A DNA stretch of 64,000 nt. Source: Candidatus Nanopelagicales bacterium (GTDB lineage Bacteria > Actinomycetota > Actinomycetes > S36-B12 > GCA-2699445). The stretch spans positions 20,834 through 84,833 of the forward strand of contig JAUYJT010000020.1 of NCBI GenBank assembly GCA_030700225.1, given 5' to 3'. Below, one piece after another: positions 50,653 through 60,658 of this stretch (positions are counted from its first letter, which is position 1; each line of letters opens with the position of its first letter). Both the position numbers and the translations under genes were made by a program. The notes under the pieces are model-generated. The model did no database searches. It had not been told where the DNA came from and saw only the letters and a list, made by a program, of their open reading frames with translations.

Positions 50653-52107
50653 TCAGGACCAGCGGGCGGCGCGGGCAGCGAGGTCAACGTCCCGGCCCGC
50701 GAGTCGGCCGAGTTCATCGCCGACTGCCACAGCGACTCCAGCGGCCCAACCATCTTCGGGAGCCTCCACGATCCGGTCAACCAAGCCAATCTGCATGAGC
50801 TCCTGAACGGTGATGCGCTGCGATCCGGCCAATTCCGCCGCGCGATCTGGGGTCCGATACCTGATGACGGACGCTCCCTCCGGCGGCAGCGGCGTAATCC
50901 ACGCGTCCGGGACGGCCAGAACCCGGTCCGCCGGGACTAGGGCGATCGCCGCTCCCCCCGCTCCTCCCCCGAGCAACAGCGACAGTGTTGGGACTTCGGC
51001 CGAGGCCATGTCGGCGAGGCACCGGGCGATCTCCCCTGCCATCGCACCCAGCTCGGCTTCGGCGCTCAGCTCCCCTCCCTGAGTGTCAACTATTGTCACC
51101 AGCGGCAGCCGCCACCGCACGGCCAAAGCGATTCCGCGGAGTGCGACCCGCAGGTCCGCCGGACCTATGAGTCTCCCTTCAATCTGAGCGGAGCGGTCCT
51201 GGCCGACGACAACACAGCCGACCCCTGCGAATCGCGCTACCGCGAGCACCGTGGCCACGGCCGACTCCCCCGCGCCCGTCCCGGATAGCGTCACGACCCG
51301 GTCCGCGGCAGCCGTTAGCTCGTTGACGCCAGGGCGCCGAGGATCGCGCGTGGCTGTGACGCTGGCCCACGCGTCGGGCTGTGCCTCCGCGGTCGCTGCC
51401 GGACCAGACCCGCCACCGGCCGCCGCCTCCCCTTCCCGCGAGGACCAGCAGTGAAGAAGATCCGCGACTTTCCCGCGCCACTCCTCGGGACTCGCGACCC
51501 CGTCGATCACTCCGGCGGACGCGAGCGCCTCCGACACCTGCACGTCGGCCGGGAACTTCCGACCGTAGATCCCTTCGTAGACGCGAGGGCCGAGGAATCC
51601 GATCAGGGCCCCAGGCTGCGCGTACGTCACGTCGCCGAGCGAACCCCATGTGGCGAAGACGCCTCCGGTTGTGGGGTGTCGCAGGTAGACCAGATACGGC
51701 AGCCCGGCCCCGCGATGCATACCAACCGCCGCCGCTATCCCGGCCATCATCAGGAAAGCGGGAGTTCCCTCCTGCATCCGCGTCCCACCCGAGATCGGCA
51801 GACCTACCACAGGCAGCCCCATTGAGCACGCCCGGTCGAACGCCGCGATGATCCTGACGGCGGCGGACCGGCCGACGGTTCCGGCCAGGAAGTCGAAGTT
51901 GCCCGCGATGATCGCGGCGGCGTGACCGTTGATGGTGGCGGAGCCGGTTGTCACGGCCTCGTCGACTCCGGTCGCGCCCCGGGCCGCGTCAAGTTCCGCT
52001 CGGTACTCGGGACTGAACCCATGATCCAACGGAGTTTCGTCCCAAGACCGCCAACTACCTTCGTCGGTCAGTACTGCCAGCATCGTGGCCGTCGAAATGC
52101 GCTCCAT
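50653..52107 (-). CDS. Carboxyltransferase with fused beta- and alpha-like halves
   Basis: 484 residues. The first half (about 1-220) is AccD-like: VTTGSATINGHAAAIIAGNF, FDRACSMGLPVVGLPISGGTRMQEG and LRHPTTGGVFATWGSLGDV. The second half (about 255-470) is AccA-like: GVNELTAAADRVVTLSGTG, LPLVTIVDTQGGELSAEAE and GGGAGGAAIALVPADRVL. An Ala/Gly-rich linker joins them. The zinc finger of AccD is absent. Fused proteins of this kind are annotated as acetyl-CoA carboxylase carboxyltransferase; no biotin carboxylase or carrier gene is near, so another acyl-CoA substrate is possible. Confidence 0.85.
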   Translation of the reverse strand: MERISTATMLAVLTDEGSWRSWDETPLDHGFSPEYRAELDAARGATGVDEAVTTGSATINGHAAAIIAGNFDFLAGTVGRSAAVRIIAAFDRACSMGLPVVGLPISGGTRMQEGTPAFLMMAGIAAAVGMHRGAGLPYLVYLRHPTTGGVFATWGSLGDVTYAQPGALIGFLGPRVYEGIYGRKFPADVQVSEALASAGVIDGVASPEEWRGKVADLLHCWSSREGEAAAGGGSGPAATAEAQPDAWASVTATRDPRRPGVNELTAAADRVVTLSGTGAGESAVATVLAVARFAGVGCVVVGQDRSAQIEGRLIGPADLRVALRGIALAVRWRLPLVTIVDTQGGELSAEAELGAMAGEIARCLADMASAEVPTLSLLLGGGAGGAAIALVPADRVLAVPDAWITPLPPEGASVIRYRTPDRAAELAGSQRITVQELMQIGLVDRIVEAPEDGWAAGVAVAVGDELGRLAGRDVDLAARAARWS

Positions 52108-52181
52108 TCCGCCACCTTAGGCATCCAGGCGCCCCGCCCGGCTTGGATTCGGCCGGAACATGGACCCGACGACATCCCCGC

Positions 52182-52430
52182 TCAGTAGTGGTAACGGACC
52201 TGAATGATGATCAGGTCCTCGCCTCTGACCCGGTACACGAGGCGATGTTCACTAGTCACGCGCCTCGACCAATAGTCGGCGAGCTGCTGCGTAAGCGGCT
52301 CGGGCTTGCCGATGCCGACAGCTGGGTCGCGAGAACATTCGGCGATCAGCCGATTGATGCGCTTGAGCGTCTTGTCGTCAGCCCACGAGACGTAGTCGTC
52401 CCAACCGCTTCGTGTGAAGACGATCCTCAT
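52182..52430 (-). CDS. yoeB: YoeB-type endoribonuclease toxin
   Basis: 82 residues, full length. FTRSGWDDYVSWADDKTLKR, KPEPLTQQLADYWSRRVTSE and HRLVYRV then IIQVRYHY are diagnostic, with the catalytic His near the C-terminus. It cuts mRNA on the ribosome. It overlaps the antitoxin gene by 4 bases. Confidence 0.95.
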   Translation of the reverse strand: MRIVFTRSGWDDYVSWADDKTLKRINRLIAECSRDPAVGIGKPEPLTQQLADYWSRRVTSEHRLVYRVRGEDLIIIQVRYHY

Positions 52431-52675
52431 GCCTCGAGCAACTCGTGGCCTTCAGCCTGCCCAGCGTCCGCCTCGGCGATGCTCGCCGCCAGGTGCGCCG
52501 CATTGGCCGGGGAGCGCAGGAGGTAGGCGGTTTCCTGCATGGAACGGAACTGTGCCTCGGAGACAAGGAAGGCCGTACCACGCTTGGACAGGATCTCGAC
52601 CGGTTCCTGGTCGGCATTGACCTGCTCTATTAGCGGGAAGAGCAACCTGCGAGCCTCGCTTGCGGTGACAGCCAT
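52427..52675 (-). CDS. yefM: YefM/Phd-type antitoxin
   Basis: 82 residues. VTASEARRLLFPLIEQVNAD and VEILSKRGTAFLVSEAQFRS form the Phd/YefM DNA-binding half; the rest wraps the toxin. AAGGAGG lies close before ATG 52675, a strong ribosome site, so antitoxin should be made in excess. The inverted repeat just upstream is its likely operator. Confidence 0.93.
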   Translation of the reverse strand: MAVTASEARRLLFPLIEQVNADQEPVEILSKRGTAFLVSEAQFRSMQETAYLLRSPANAAHLAASIAEADAGQAEGHELLEA

Positions 52676-52690
52676 GAAATAAACCTCCTT

Positions 52691-52710
52691 GGTACAAGAA
52701 ATCGTACCAC
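52691..52710. promoter_or_regulatory. Operator palindrome upstream of yefM
   Basis: TGGTAC (52691-52696) and GTACCA (52705-52710) form an inverted repeat 15 bases before the yefM start. The GTAC core agrees with the TGTACA core known from yefM-yoeB operators. Confidence 0.6.
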
Positions 52711-52732
52711 CCCCAAGGCCCCGTCCCCGGCT

Positions 52733-53482
52733 TCAGGTGCGCCCGGATGTCAGGATCTTGCCCATGGTTTCGCGCACCCCGCGGACCGCCTCACCGGCCA
52801 TCGCGCCAGGGGCAGACCGCAAGGCTTCCCCGAGGTCCACGTTGTCCCGCAGATACGCCGCCACCCGCACTGGGTCCAGTCGGTCACGCGCCAGCGACAG
52901 CGCGTCGACCTCATCGAGCGTCGCGTCCACTACGCGACCAAGATCCAACCGCCGCAGCGCCAACTCGGTCAGGTCCACCTCATCCAAGCTGGCGTCCACG
53001 ACACGAGCCAGATCTAGGTGGTCGACAACGAACCCGGTCAGGTCGATCTCGGCGAGGACAGCGCCCACTGTCTCGGGCAACGCCGCCGAGAGGGCCTCGG
53101 CGGCTTCATGCTCAGCTTCGGCGCGCAGTCTCGCGCCTCGCTCGGCCAGGGGGCGGGTCACCACACCGACTACCCGCACCGCCGCACCGACAGGCCCGGC
53201 CAGAGCCGAAGCTACTGGGTCCTGGGCAACACGAACCGGGGGTCCAGCCAGACTCCTGGCGCCCTGCGACAAGCGTTGGACCATCTCGAGCGCGAGGTCG
53301 AGTATCCCCAGGAATACATCCGCCAGTGGCTCAGCCGGAATGGGCGCACCCGGAGCGGACAGCACCCGCGCTTCGCCGGAAGTGAACCTGCCAGCCGTCA
53401 CAAGCCCCAGCAGCGTGACCCCCATAGTCCGGTGGACCGAACGATGTGGACGGGCTCGCCCGCCTGGCGGATCGCTAGCCAC
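52733..53482 (-). CDS. Hypothetical protein with internal LDL-RVVDA repeats
   Basis: 249 residues from GTG 53482; ATG 53425 (MGVTLLGLVTAG) is an alternative start. The middle is helical and rich in Ala, Val and Arg. Residues about 150-205 repeat a pattern of 19-20 residues: HLDLARVVDASLDEVDLTEL then RRLDLGRVVDATLDEVDALS, with partial copies before and after. No signal peptide or clear membrane segment. Similar Leu-Asp repeats occur in uncharacterised actinobacterial proteins. It sits downstream of the molybdoenzyme gene with a 94-base gap. Confidence 0.65.
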   Translation of the reverse strand: MASDPPGGRARPHRSVHRTMGVTLLGLVTAGRFTSGEARVLSAPGAPIPAEPLADVFLGILDLALEMVQRLSQGARSLAGPPVRVAQDPVASALAGPVGAAVRVVGVVTRPLAERGARLRAEAEHEAAEALSAALPETVGAVLAEIDLTGFVVDHLDLARVVDASLDEVDLTELALRRLDLGRVVDATLDEVDALSLARDRLDPVRVAAYLRDNVDLGEALRSAPGAMAGEAVRGVRETMGKILTSGRT

Positions 53483-53576
53483 AGATCAGCCCCCCAGCGG
53501 TTGTCAGGTCCCGGTGCGAACTACCCAATTCTCCAACACCCAGACTCCCCACCCGCGGGCGCCACCCGCTCCGCGG

Positions 53577-55796
53577 TCAAGCCAGCCACACCCGCACCGG
53601 CACGGACTTGAACGCGGGCGTTCCCGATCGGGGATCGACGTCGTCGGGGACGAGCGAATTGGCCTCCGGGTAGTACATGGCGACGTTGCCCGGGCGGATG
53701 CCATCGAAGGCGGCGGCTAGAACGGCCATCTGGCCAACCGAGCTTCGCACGTTGATCGCAGCTTCGTCCGAGATACCGAGCCGCGCGAGGTCATCGGGGT
53801 GAATCAGTAGAACGTCACGGCGGCCTATCCCCCGGTAAAGGTCATGGTCTTCGAAAACGACGGTGTTGAACTGACCCTCCGAGCGAATGGTCATAAGACG
53901 CATCTCATCGGGTCCACAGGACGCGTCCGGGATGTTGTATGTCTTCAGGATGGCGCGCCCGGACCGCGTTGCGAACTTCGGTTCGTGTCTGACCCGGCCC
54001 GGAACCGCGAACTCGCCCCCCTCACCGTCGATGCCGCTGATCGGCGCGTAGCCCGGCACCACATCGGCTATCAGCTCGCGCACGCCGCCGGGATGACGCA
54101 GCGCCGCCCAATCCAGGGCGCCGCCCACGCCAGTCGCCAGCGCGGGCATGAGCTGAGCGAGCTGCGACAAGATCACAACCTCGCTGCGCGGACCTGAGTG
54201 CCTGGCCGGGCCGCCATCGCTGAGCCGCACGAAACTGAACATCGATTCCTGAGTGGTCTTGTCCGGCTCCTCGTCACGAGGAAGCGCGGGAAGAATCACA
54301 GTCCGCTGGCCCGTGCCACGGACATGTCCGGTGTTCATCGACGTGCTCACATGAACCAGCAGGCTCAGCTTGCCCAGGGCCTCGGCGGCCCAGCGAGCAT
54401 CGGGGCTCGCGCCGTAGAGGTTGCCACCCAGACACACTCCGACCTTCGCCTTCCCGTCGTGGGCGGCCCGAATGCTGGCGATCGTGTCCCAGCCCGGCTC
54501 GGTTGGCAGGGTCAGTCCGTACTTGTTGGTCAGGGCTCGCGCAGCCGCGTCATTGAGCCGCGAACTCACTCCCATCGAACCAACGCCTTGAACATTGCTC
54601 TGCCCGCGCAGTGGCAGCAATCCGGCGTGACGGCGACCGACCATGCCTCGCAGGAGGGCGAGATTGGCGATAGCCTCCACGTTGGCCACGCCGTTGGCGT
54701 GATGAGTAATCCCCATGGTCCAGCAGAAAACCACGTTCTTCGCGTCCGCGTACCTGCCGGCGATCGTGTCCATCCGCGCCCTGGTGACTCCAGACGCGGC
54801 TTCGAGCGTTGGCCAGTCCTGGTCGGCCAAATGGGACATCAACTCCGGCCAGCCATCGCAGTGCGCGGCGAGGAACTCCTGGTCATGGCCGCCGATCTCC
54901 ACGACCCGCTTGGCGATGCCCGTCAGCAAGGCCAGGTCGCCCCCGATATTCGGCTGTACATACTCCGATGCGATCCGCGTTCCCGTCAGCAAACTCGCCG
55001 GATCGCTGGGAACACGGAAGCGCACGAGCCCCGATTCCACAATCGGATTGATCACGACAACATGACCCTCGCGGCGGCGCACCCGCTTCAACGTGTTCAT
55101 CAGTCGCGGGTGATTGCTTGCTGGATTCCCCCCGATCACGAACACCAGATCGGCGTGCTCCACGTCGTCTAACTCGACAGTGGCCGTAGCGGTCCCGAGC
55201 ATCCCGGTCATCCCAACGCCGCTCGCCTGATGGCAGTAAGAGCTGCAGTTGCTGACGTTGTTCGTTCCGTAGCAACGGGCAAGAAGCTGGATCAGGAATC
55301 CGGCCTCATTCGAGGCGCGCCCGCTCGCGTACCAGAACGTTTCGTCCGGCGCGGTCCCGCCCAGCTCGTCAGCGATGAGACCCAAGGCGTCATCCCAGCC
55401 CACTGATTCGTAATGATCCGAGCCTTCCGGCAGAAACACAGGCGTGGTCAGTCGTCCCAAGGCCTGCATCTGTAACGGCGAGTATTGACGCATCTTCGAC
55501 ACGCTCGTGGCGGGCCAGAAGGAATCGGGAATCGACGTTCGCATGTCCCCGGCCTGCGCCTGGAACGCCTTCTTGCATACCTCGGGGAAATGGCCCACTT
55601 CGTTGACCATGCCGCCTTCTTGGCCACCCATGCCAAGGGCGCAGGTCTTGCAGGTGTTCTTGCTTCGCAGCGCCCGCCACATCTGCCTGTAGCCGCCACT
55701 GGCACGGGCGGCCTTGAGCGAATAGAGAATCGCGGGCAGACCGCCGCCCCCAGCCACTGAGCGACCGTGAACCGGCGCCGCGGAAGACTCGACCAC
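53577..55796 (-). CDS. FdhF/YdeP-family molybdopterin oxidoreductase
   Basis: 739 residues. The start carries CKTCALGMGGQEGGMVNE, which replaces the usual 4Fe-4S CxxCxxxC of formate dehydrogenases. Molybdopterin-binding segments are NNVSNCSSYCHQASGVGMTG, FVIGGNPASNHPR and FCWTMGITHHANGV; the C-terminal domain starts near MTIRSEGQFNTVVFEDHDLY. This matches the YdeP branch, whose E. coli member is linked to acid resistance, though its reaction is not settled. GTG 55796 is the start, 69 bases from a divergent gene. Confidence 0.9.
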   Translation of the reverse strand: MVESSAAPVHGRSVAGGGGLPAILYSLKAARASGGYRQMWRALRSKNTCKTCALGMGGQEGGMVNEVGHFPEVCKKAFQAQAGDMRTSIPDSFWPATSVSKMRQYSPLQMQALGRLTTPVFLPEGSDHYESVGWDDALGLIADELGGTAPDETFWYASGRASNEAGFLIQLLARCYGTNNVSNCSSYCHQASGVGMTGMLGTATATVELDDVEHADLVFVIGGNPASNHPRLMNTLKRVRRREGHVVVINPIVESGLVRFRVPSDPASLLTGTRIASEYVQPNIGGDLALLTGIAKRVVEIGGHDQEFLAAHCDGWPELMSHLADQDWPTLEAASGVTRARMDTIAGRYADAKNVVFCWTMGITHHANGVANVEAIANLALLRGMVGRRHAGLLPLRGQSNVQGVGSMGVSSRLNDAAARALTNKYGLTLPTEPGWDTIASIRAAHDGKAKVGVCLGGNLYGASPDARWAAEALGKLSLLVHVSTSMNTGHVRGTGQRTVILPALPRDEEPDKTTQESMFSFVRLSDGGPARHSGPRSEVVILSQLAQLMPALATGVGGALDWAALRHPGGVRELIADVVPGYAPISGIDGEGGEFAVPGRVRHEPKFATRSGRAILKTYNIPDASCGPDEMRLMTIRSEGQFNTVVFEDHDLYRGIGRRDVLLIHPDDLARLGISDEAAINVRSSVGQMAVLAAAFDGIRPGNVAMYYPEANSLVPDDVDPRSGTPAFKSVPVRVWLA

Positions 55797-55865
55797 GAAG
55801 TCGACGGTACCGAGGTCGGCTGGCTCGCGCGCGCTCGGCGGGGCGACCGCCCTAGGGTGAGAATC

Positions 55866-57605
55866 ATGGCGTCATCGACCGACATCCCTACAGCGGACCC
55901 GCTACTGCCCCGATCCCCGCTACTGTCGCGAATCCGCGAGTCAGTGATAGGCGACGACCAAGTGATGCCAGGCCCGTACGGGCCGAGGCGTATCACCTAT
56001 GCCGACTACACCGCCAGCGGCCGTGCGCTTACGTTCATCGAGGATTTCATCCGCACGGAAGTGCTGCCCAGGTACGCCAACACGCACACCGAGAGCAGCG
56101 GCACCGGCCTGCAAACCACCAGACTGCGGGAGGATGCCAGGCGTCTTGTCGCCGAAGGCGTTGGGGCCAACGACGACTACGCGGTTATCTTCGCCGGAGC
56201 GGGAACGACGGGCGCGATCGACAAACTAGTCGGGATGCTCAACCTTCGGCTACCAGCGGACCTGAATGCTCGGTATCACCTTTCAGACGCCATCCCGGCC
56301 GCCGAGCGACCCGTGGTGTTCATCGGACCTTACGAGCACCACAGCAACGAACTTCCGTGGCGCGAATCCATCGCCGACGTCGTCCCGATCCCTGAGGATC
56401 CTGACGGACGCATCGACATGTCCGCTCTTGAGGTAGCTCTCGTCCGGCACGCCGACCGTCCGTTGCGGATCGGGTCCTTCAGCGCCGCCAGCAACGTCAC
56501 CGGCATCGTCTCGGACATCCCAGGGATCACCGCGAAACTGCACGAACACGGCGCGCTGTCGTTCTGGGATTTCGCTGCGGCTGCCCCCTACGTCGACATC
56601 TCGGTCGCCCCCGGCAACGACCCGGCGCTGGCGGTGGACGCGATCTTCTTCTCGCCGCACAAGTTCATCGGCGGCCCAGAGACCCCCGGTGTTCTCGTTG
56701 CCCGCAAAGCTCTGTTGACCAATTCGGTGCCCGATGTCGTCGGCGGGGGATCGGTGCTGTTCGTGAACTCCGATGATCACGTGTATCTGTCCGACGTCGT
56801 CCAGCGCGAGGAAGCCGGCACACCGGCGATAGTCGAAGCCATCCGCGCGGGGCTCGTCATGCAACTGAAGGCCGCAGTGGGTGTCGACACGATACGCGCG
56901 CGTGAGAACGACTTCGTCCGGCGTGCCATGACCGCTTGGAGTGCTCACCCGGCTATCGAAATTCTGGGCAATCAGAAGGCTGAGCGGATCTCGATCGTGT
57001 CATTCGCGATTCACACGGAAAACGGGTATCTGCATCACAACGCCGCCGTCGCGATGCTCAACGATCTCTTCGGAATCCAATCCCGGGGAGGCTGTTCCTG
57101 CGCCGGGCCTTACGGACACCGGCTCCTCGGAATCGACATCGAAGCCAGCCGGGAGTTCGAGAATGAGGTCAAGCTTGGCTGCGAGGGGATCAAGCCAGGA
57201 TGGGTCCGCGTCAACTTCAACTACTTCATCTCCGAAGTGGTCTTCCGCTACATAGTGGAAGCGGTTCAGCTCGTGGCCGAGAACGGTTGGCGGATTCTCG
57301 GCGACTACGCGTTCGATCCGCTCACCGGTCTGTGGCGGCACCGCGAGGGCCCGGCGGAACCGCCGCTACGACTCAGCCAGCTCACCTACGACACCGACGG
57401 CCGCCTGACCTACCCACACCACGACGACTTGGCCGATGAATCGGCTCTGGCTGGCTACCTTGAGCGAGGACGCCAAATCCTGGCCGACGCGGTTCCAAGC
57501 ACCGAACCGACCAGCGACTCAGAGCTGGTCGCGGCCGGGCTCGTGAGGGAAGACTTCGATCAGTTGCGGTGGTTCGATCTGCCGCCGGTGTGTCTGCGGC
57601 CTTGA
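55866..57605 (+). CDS. Class V aminotransferase / cysteine desulfurase-like enzyme
   Basis: 579 residues. Pyridoxal-phosphate fold: the lysine is in FFSPHKFIGG, the cofactor Asp in LSFWDFAAAAPYVDI, the phosphate-binding front in FAGAGTTGAIDKLVG. SRGGCSCAGPYGHRLLG holds two Cys in the place where desulfurases have their active Cys. It is longer than SufS or IscS by about 160 residues, mostly at the C-terminus. Activity on cysteine is possible but unproven. ATG 55866 fits. Divergent from the molybdoenzyme gene; sulfuration of its cofactor is a speculative link. Confidence 0.82.
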   Translation: MASSTDIPTADPLLPRSPLLSRIRESVIGDDQVMPGPYGPRRITYADYTASGRALTFIEDFIRTEVLPRYANTHTESSGTGLQTTRLREDARRLVAEGVGANDDYAVIFAGAGTTGAIDKLVGMLNLRLPADLNARYHLSDAIPAAERPVVFIGPYEHHSNELPWRESIADVVPIPEDPDGRIDMSALEVALVRHADRPLRIGSFSAASNVTGIVSDIPGITAKLHEHGALSFWDFAAAAPYVDISVAPGNDPALAVDAIFFSPHKFIGGPETPGVLVARKALLTNSVPDVVGGGSVLFVNSDDHVYLSDVVQREEAGTPAIVEAIRAGLVMQLKAAVGVDTIRARENDFVRRAMTAWSAHPAIEILGNQKAERISIVSFAIHTENGYLHHNAAVAMLNDLFGIQSRGGCSCAGPYGHRLLGIDIEASREFENEVKLGCEGIKPGWVRVNFNYFISEVVFRYIVEAVQLVAENGWRILGDYAFDPLTGLWRHREGPAEPPLRLSQLTYDTDGRLTYPHHDDLADESALAGYLERGRQILADAVPSTEPTSDSELVAAGLVREDFDQLRWFDLPPVCLRP

Positions 57606-57650
57606 CCACGCCGATCGCCGGACCGGACGAGCGAGCGCCTCGAGCCGGGC

Positions 57651-58496
57651 CTAGAGCCGACAGGCGGTGATCTTCGTTACCAGTATTCCCCGCCCACCCA
57701 AGTCCGCCAGGCGATCCATGACCTGGTGCACGTCCCGCTTCAACACGACCGCCCGCACCGCCGCCCAGCCCTGCTCACGAAGCGGCGAGACCGTCGGCGA
57801 TTCCAGCCCCGGCGTCAGCTCGCAGGCGACCTCGACGCGATCCAGCGGGATGTCGTAGTCGACGAGCACGTAGGCCCTGGCGGTGAGCACTCCCTGCAGT
57901 CGGCGCACGAACACTTCCGCGTCTGGTGACAGTGTCGCTCCGGTGCGCCCGACCAGCAGTGCTTCGCTTCGCAGGATCGGCTCGCCAACTGTCTCCAGGC
58001 CCGCTGCGCGCAAAGTGCTGCCCGTGTCTACGACGTCCGCTATGGCGTCAGCCACACCGAGAGCTACAGCGTTCTCCACCGCTCCGTCCAGATGGACGAC
58101 AGACGCCTCGATACCCTCCCGGCTTAGGAAATCTGCCAGGACTCGCGGGTACGACGTGGCGATCCGGAACCCGGAGAAGTCGCCGATCTGGCCGACGCGC
58201 CCCACGGGAGCGGCCAGGCGGAATGTTGACGGCGCGAATCCCAGGGCGAGCCGCTCATCCACGGGCGCCCCGGAGTCCCGGAGCATGTCGCGTCCCGTGA
58301 TTCCCAGGTCCAGCGTCCCGGTGCCGACATACGTGGCGATGTCCCTGGGGCGCAGGAGGAAGAACTCGACGTTGTTCTGCTCGTCGGTCACGACTAGCTC
58401 CCGCGGGCCGCGCGCCACTGAGTAGCCGGCCTCAGCGATCACGGCCTTGGCGGGCTCGGCGAGCTGGCCCTTGTTAGGCAGAGCGACTCGTAGCAT
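57651..58496 (-). CDS. hisG: ATP phosphoribosyltransferase, long form
   Basis: 281 residues. First step of histidine synthesis. LRVALPNKGQLAEPAKAVI opens the protein, DLGITGRDMLRDSG and VVDTGSTLRAAGLETVGEPI (phosphoribosyl-pyrophosphate loop) follow. The C-terminal 75 residues, ending in GRGILVTKITACRL, are the ACT-like regulatory domain for histidine feedback. It follows hisE by 17 bases. Confidence 0.95.
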   Translation of the reverse strand: MLRVALPNKGQLAEPAKAVIAEAGYSVARGPRELVVTDEQNNVEFFLLRPRDIATYVGTGTLDLGITGRDMLRDSGAPVDERLALGFAPSTFRLAAPVGRVGQIGDFSGFRIATSYPRVLADFLSREGIEASVVHLDGAVENAVALGVADAIADVVDTGSTLRAAGLETVGEPILRSEALLVGRTGATLSPDAEVFVRRLQGVLTARAYVLVDYDIPLDRVEVACELTPGLESPTVSPLREQGWAAVRAVVLKRDVHQVMDRLADLGGRGILVTKITACRL

Positions 58497-58513
58497 TCGT
58501 ATCCTCCTCGCCG

Positions 58514-58777
58514 CTACAGGTAGCGGTACACGTCTTCCAGCCCGATCCCAGCGGCCAGCATGAGGACCTGGCAGTGGTACAGCAACTGGGCCAGTTCCTC
58601 GGCGGTTCGCTCAGGCCCCTCGTGCTCGGCGGCCATCCATGTCTCGGAGGCCTCTTCGACAATCTTCTTTCCGACACCGTGGACGCCCGAGTCCAGCAAC
58701 GCCACAGTTGCCGACCCAGTCGGCCTTTGGGCGGCTCTGCTCTGCAGCTCGGCGAAAAGCTCCTCGAATGACTTCAT
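58514..58777 (-). CDS. hisE: Phosphoribosyl-ATP pyrophosphatase
   Basis: 87 residues, normal length. [20 protein letters not shown] holds the Glu residues that bind metal. ATG 58777 has AGGAG 6 bases before it; the frame is open further but into ribH. Second step of histidine synthesis, next to hisG. Confidence 0.94.
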   Translation of the reverse strand: MKSFEELFAELQSRAAQRPTGSATVALLDSGVHGVGKKIVEEASETWMAAEHEGPERTAEELAQLLYHCQVLMLAAGIGLEDVYRYL

Positions 58778-58790
58778 GACAGGCTCCTGA

Positions 58791-59285
58791 TCACGAGAAT
58801 CCGGCTGACCGTTGTACGCGCGGCATGCGGCGCAGGCCCAGCACCGTCGCCACGGCGGCATCGAAGGCCTCGGCGCCCTTGTCCCCGCTGCTGCCCGGGA
58901 GTCCTGCCCGGTCAAGCGCCTGTTCGACATCGTCGCACGTCAGGACTCCGAAACCGACTGGGACGCCCGCGGAGACGCTGACGCGCATCAACCCCGAGGA
59001 CACGCTGGAACATACATAGTCGAAGTGCGGCGTGCCTCCCCGGATCACGGCTCCTAGTACGACGACCGCGTCGAAACCCGCGTCGGCAGCCCTCCTGGCA
59101 GCCACCGGAAGCTCGAACGCCCCCGGCACGCGGATCACGAAAGGCTCGACGCCACATCGTTCCGCGGCTCTCAACGCCCCAGCCAGTAGGCCCTCCATGA
59201 CGTCCGGGTGCCAGGACGCGCCAATGACGGCGACGGTCACGTCGCTCGCGTCCACCCGCAACTCTTTCGGTCTGGGGCCGGTCAT
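58791..59285 (-). CDS. ribH: 6,7-dimethyl-8-ribityllumazine synthase
   Basis: 164 residues. [40 protein letters not shown] (with the catalytic His region) and [20 protein letters not shown] are classic. It condenses the pyrimidine and the four-carbon unit of riboflavin synthesis. It overlaps ribBA by 4 bases. Confidence 0.96.
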   Translation of the reverse strand: MTGPRPKELRVDASDVTVAVIGASWHPDVMEGLLAGALRAAERCGVEPFVIRVPGAFELPVAARRAADAGFDAVVVLGAVIRGGTPHFDYVCSSVSSGLMRVSVSAGVPVGFGVLTCDDVEQALDRAGLPGSSGDKGAEAFDAAVATVLGLRRMPRVQRSAGFS

Positions 59286-60658
59286 GCCACTCCCCCAGCG
59301 TCGCCTGTGTCTTCGGGTTCGCCTGTCCGCCCGGATTCGAGGCCCACGAACTGGTGGCCCATCCGGTCGCGCTTGGTCGTCAGGTAAGACTCGTTCAAGT
59401 CATTGACACCCACGACCAAGGGGATTCGGTCGATGATCGACAGACCATGACCTTCAAGGCCGGCGCGCTTCGCCGGGTTGTTGGTGAGCAAACGCAGGGT
59501 CTTGACGCCCAGGTTCACCAGGATCTGCGCTCCGGTTCCGTATTCGCGAGAATCCACTGGCAAACCCAGGTCAAGATTCGCGTCAACGGTGTCCCGACCC
59601 GACTCCTGCAGGCTGTAGGCGTGCAGTTTCTGAAGCAACCCGATGCCGCGACCCTCATGCCCGCGCAGGTACAACACGACGCCACGACCCTGAAGCGCGA
59701 CGGCTTCCAATGCCGCGTGGAGCTGCGGCCCGCAGTCGCAACGCAACGACCCGAGGACGTCGCCGGTCAAGCACTCCGAATGAACGCGCACTAGTACGTC
59801 CTCGCCATCCGCGATGTCCCCCATGACCAGGGCGACGTGCTCCCATCCATCGACGGTCGACCGGAATCCGACCGCTCGGAACTCCCCGAACCGTGTCGGC
59901 AGCGACGTCTCGATGACTCGCTCGATCTGGCACTCGTTGCGACGCACATATGCGATCAAGTCAGCGATCGAGATCATCGTCAGGCCGTTGTCGTCCGCGA
60001 ATTCCCGGCAGGCCCGGGAGCGCATCATCGTGCCATCGTCGTTGACCAGCTCACAGATGGCCCCGACGCCGGTGTAACCCGCCAATCTCGCTAGGTCGAC
60101 GGCGGCCTCTGTGTGGCCCGCTCGCCGCAGCACGCCTCCGGGCACGGCCCTTAGCGGGAACACGTGGCCAGGGCGCGTCAACTCCCACGGCTCGGTTGCC
60201 GAGTCAGCCAGGACTCGCAGCGTGTGAGCGCGGTCCAAAGCCGAGATCCCCGTTGAGATCCCATCGCGTGCGTCCACCGACACGGAGTAGGCCGTCTGCT
60301 TGCGGTCCTGGTTCACCGACGTCATCGGCGGCAGATCGAGCCGGTCCAGGATCGTGGTCGGCATCGGGGCGCAGATCACTCCGGATGTGTGCCTGATCAC
60401 GAACGCCAACAGTTCCGGTGTTGCCTTGGACGCGGCGAAGATCAGATCGCCTTCGTTCTCGCGGTCCGCGTCATCCACAACTACCACGGGGCGACCGGCC
60501 GTGATCGCGTCGACCGCGGCGGACACGGGGTCTAGCCGGACTTCATCTTCCTGACTCGCCGCGACCGGCGTGCCGTGACGGCCACGCCGACCCGTATCGG
60601 CGCCGGGCTTGGCTTTGGCTTTGGCGTCGGCCGACAGCAGTCGGTCAGCGGGGATCAA
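59282..60658 (-). CDS. ribBA: Bifunctional dihydroxybutanone-phosphate synthase / GTP cyclohydrolase II
   Basis: 458 residues. The RibB half has [20 protein letters not shown] and [20 protein letters not shown]. The RibA half has [20 protein letters not shown], with zinc-binding Cys, and [16 protein letters not shown]. It supplies both building blocks of riboflavin. The start is TTG 60658, overlapping the ribE stop (TTGA). The first 40 residues are a Lys/Ala/Arg-rich extension. Stop overlaps ribH. Confidence 0.95.
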   Translation of the reverse strand: MIPADRLLSADAKAKAKPGADTGRRGRHGTPVAASQEDEVRLDPVSAAVDAITAGRPVVVVDDADRENEGDLIFAASKATPELLAFVIRHTSGVICAPMPTTILDRLDLPPMTSVNQDRKQTAYSVSVDARDGISTGISALDRAHTLRVLADSATEPWELTRPGHVFPLRAVPGGVLRRAGHTEAAVDLARLAGYTGVGAICELVNDDGTMMRSRACREFADDNGLTMISIADLIAYVRRNECQIERVIETSLPTRFGEFRAVGFRSTVDGWEHVALVMGDIADGEDVLVRVHSECLTGDVLGSLRCDCGPQLHAALEAVALQGRGVVLYLRGHEGRGIGLLQKLHAYSLQESGRDTVDANLDLGLPVDSREYGTGAQILVNLGVKTLRLLTNNPAKRAGLEGHGLSIIDRIPLVVGVNDLNESYLTTKRDRMGHQFVGLESGRTGEPEDTGDAGGVA

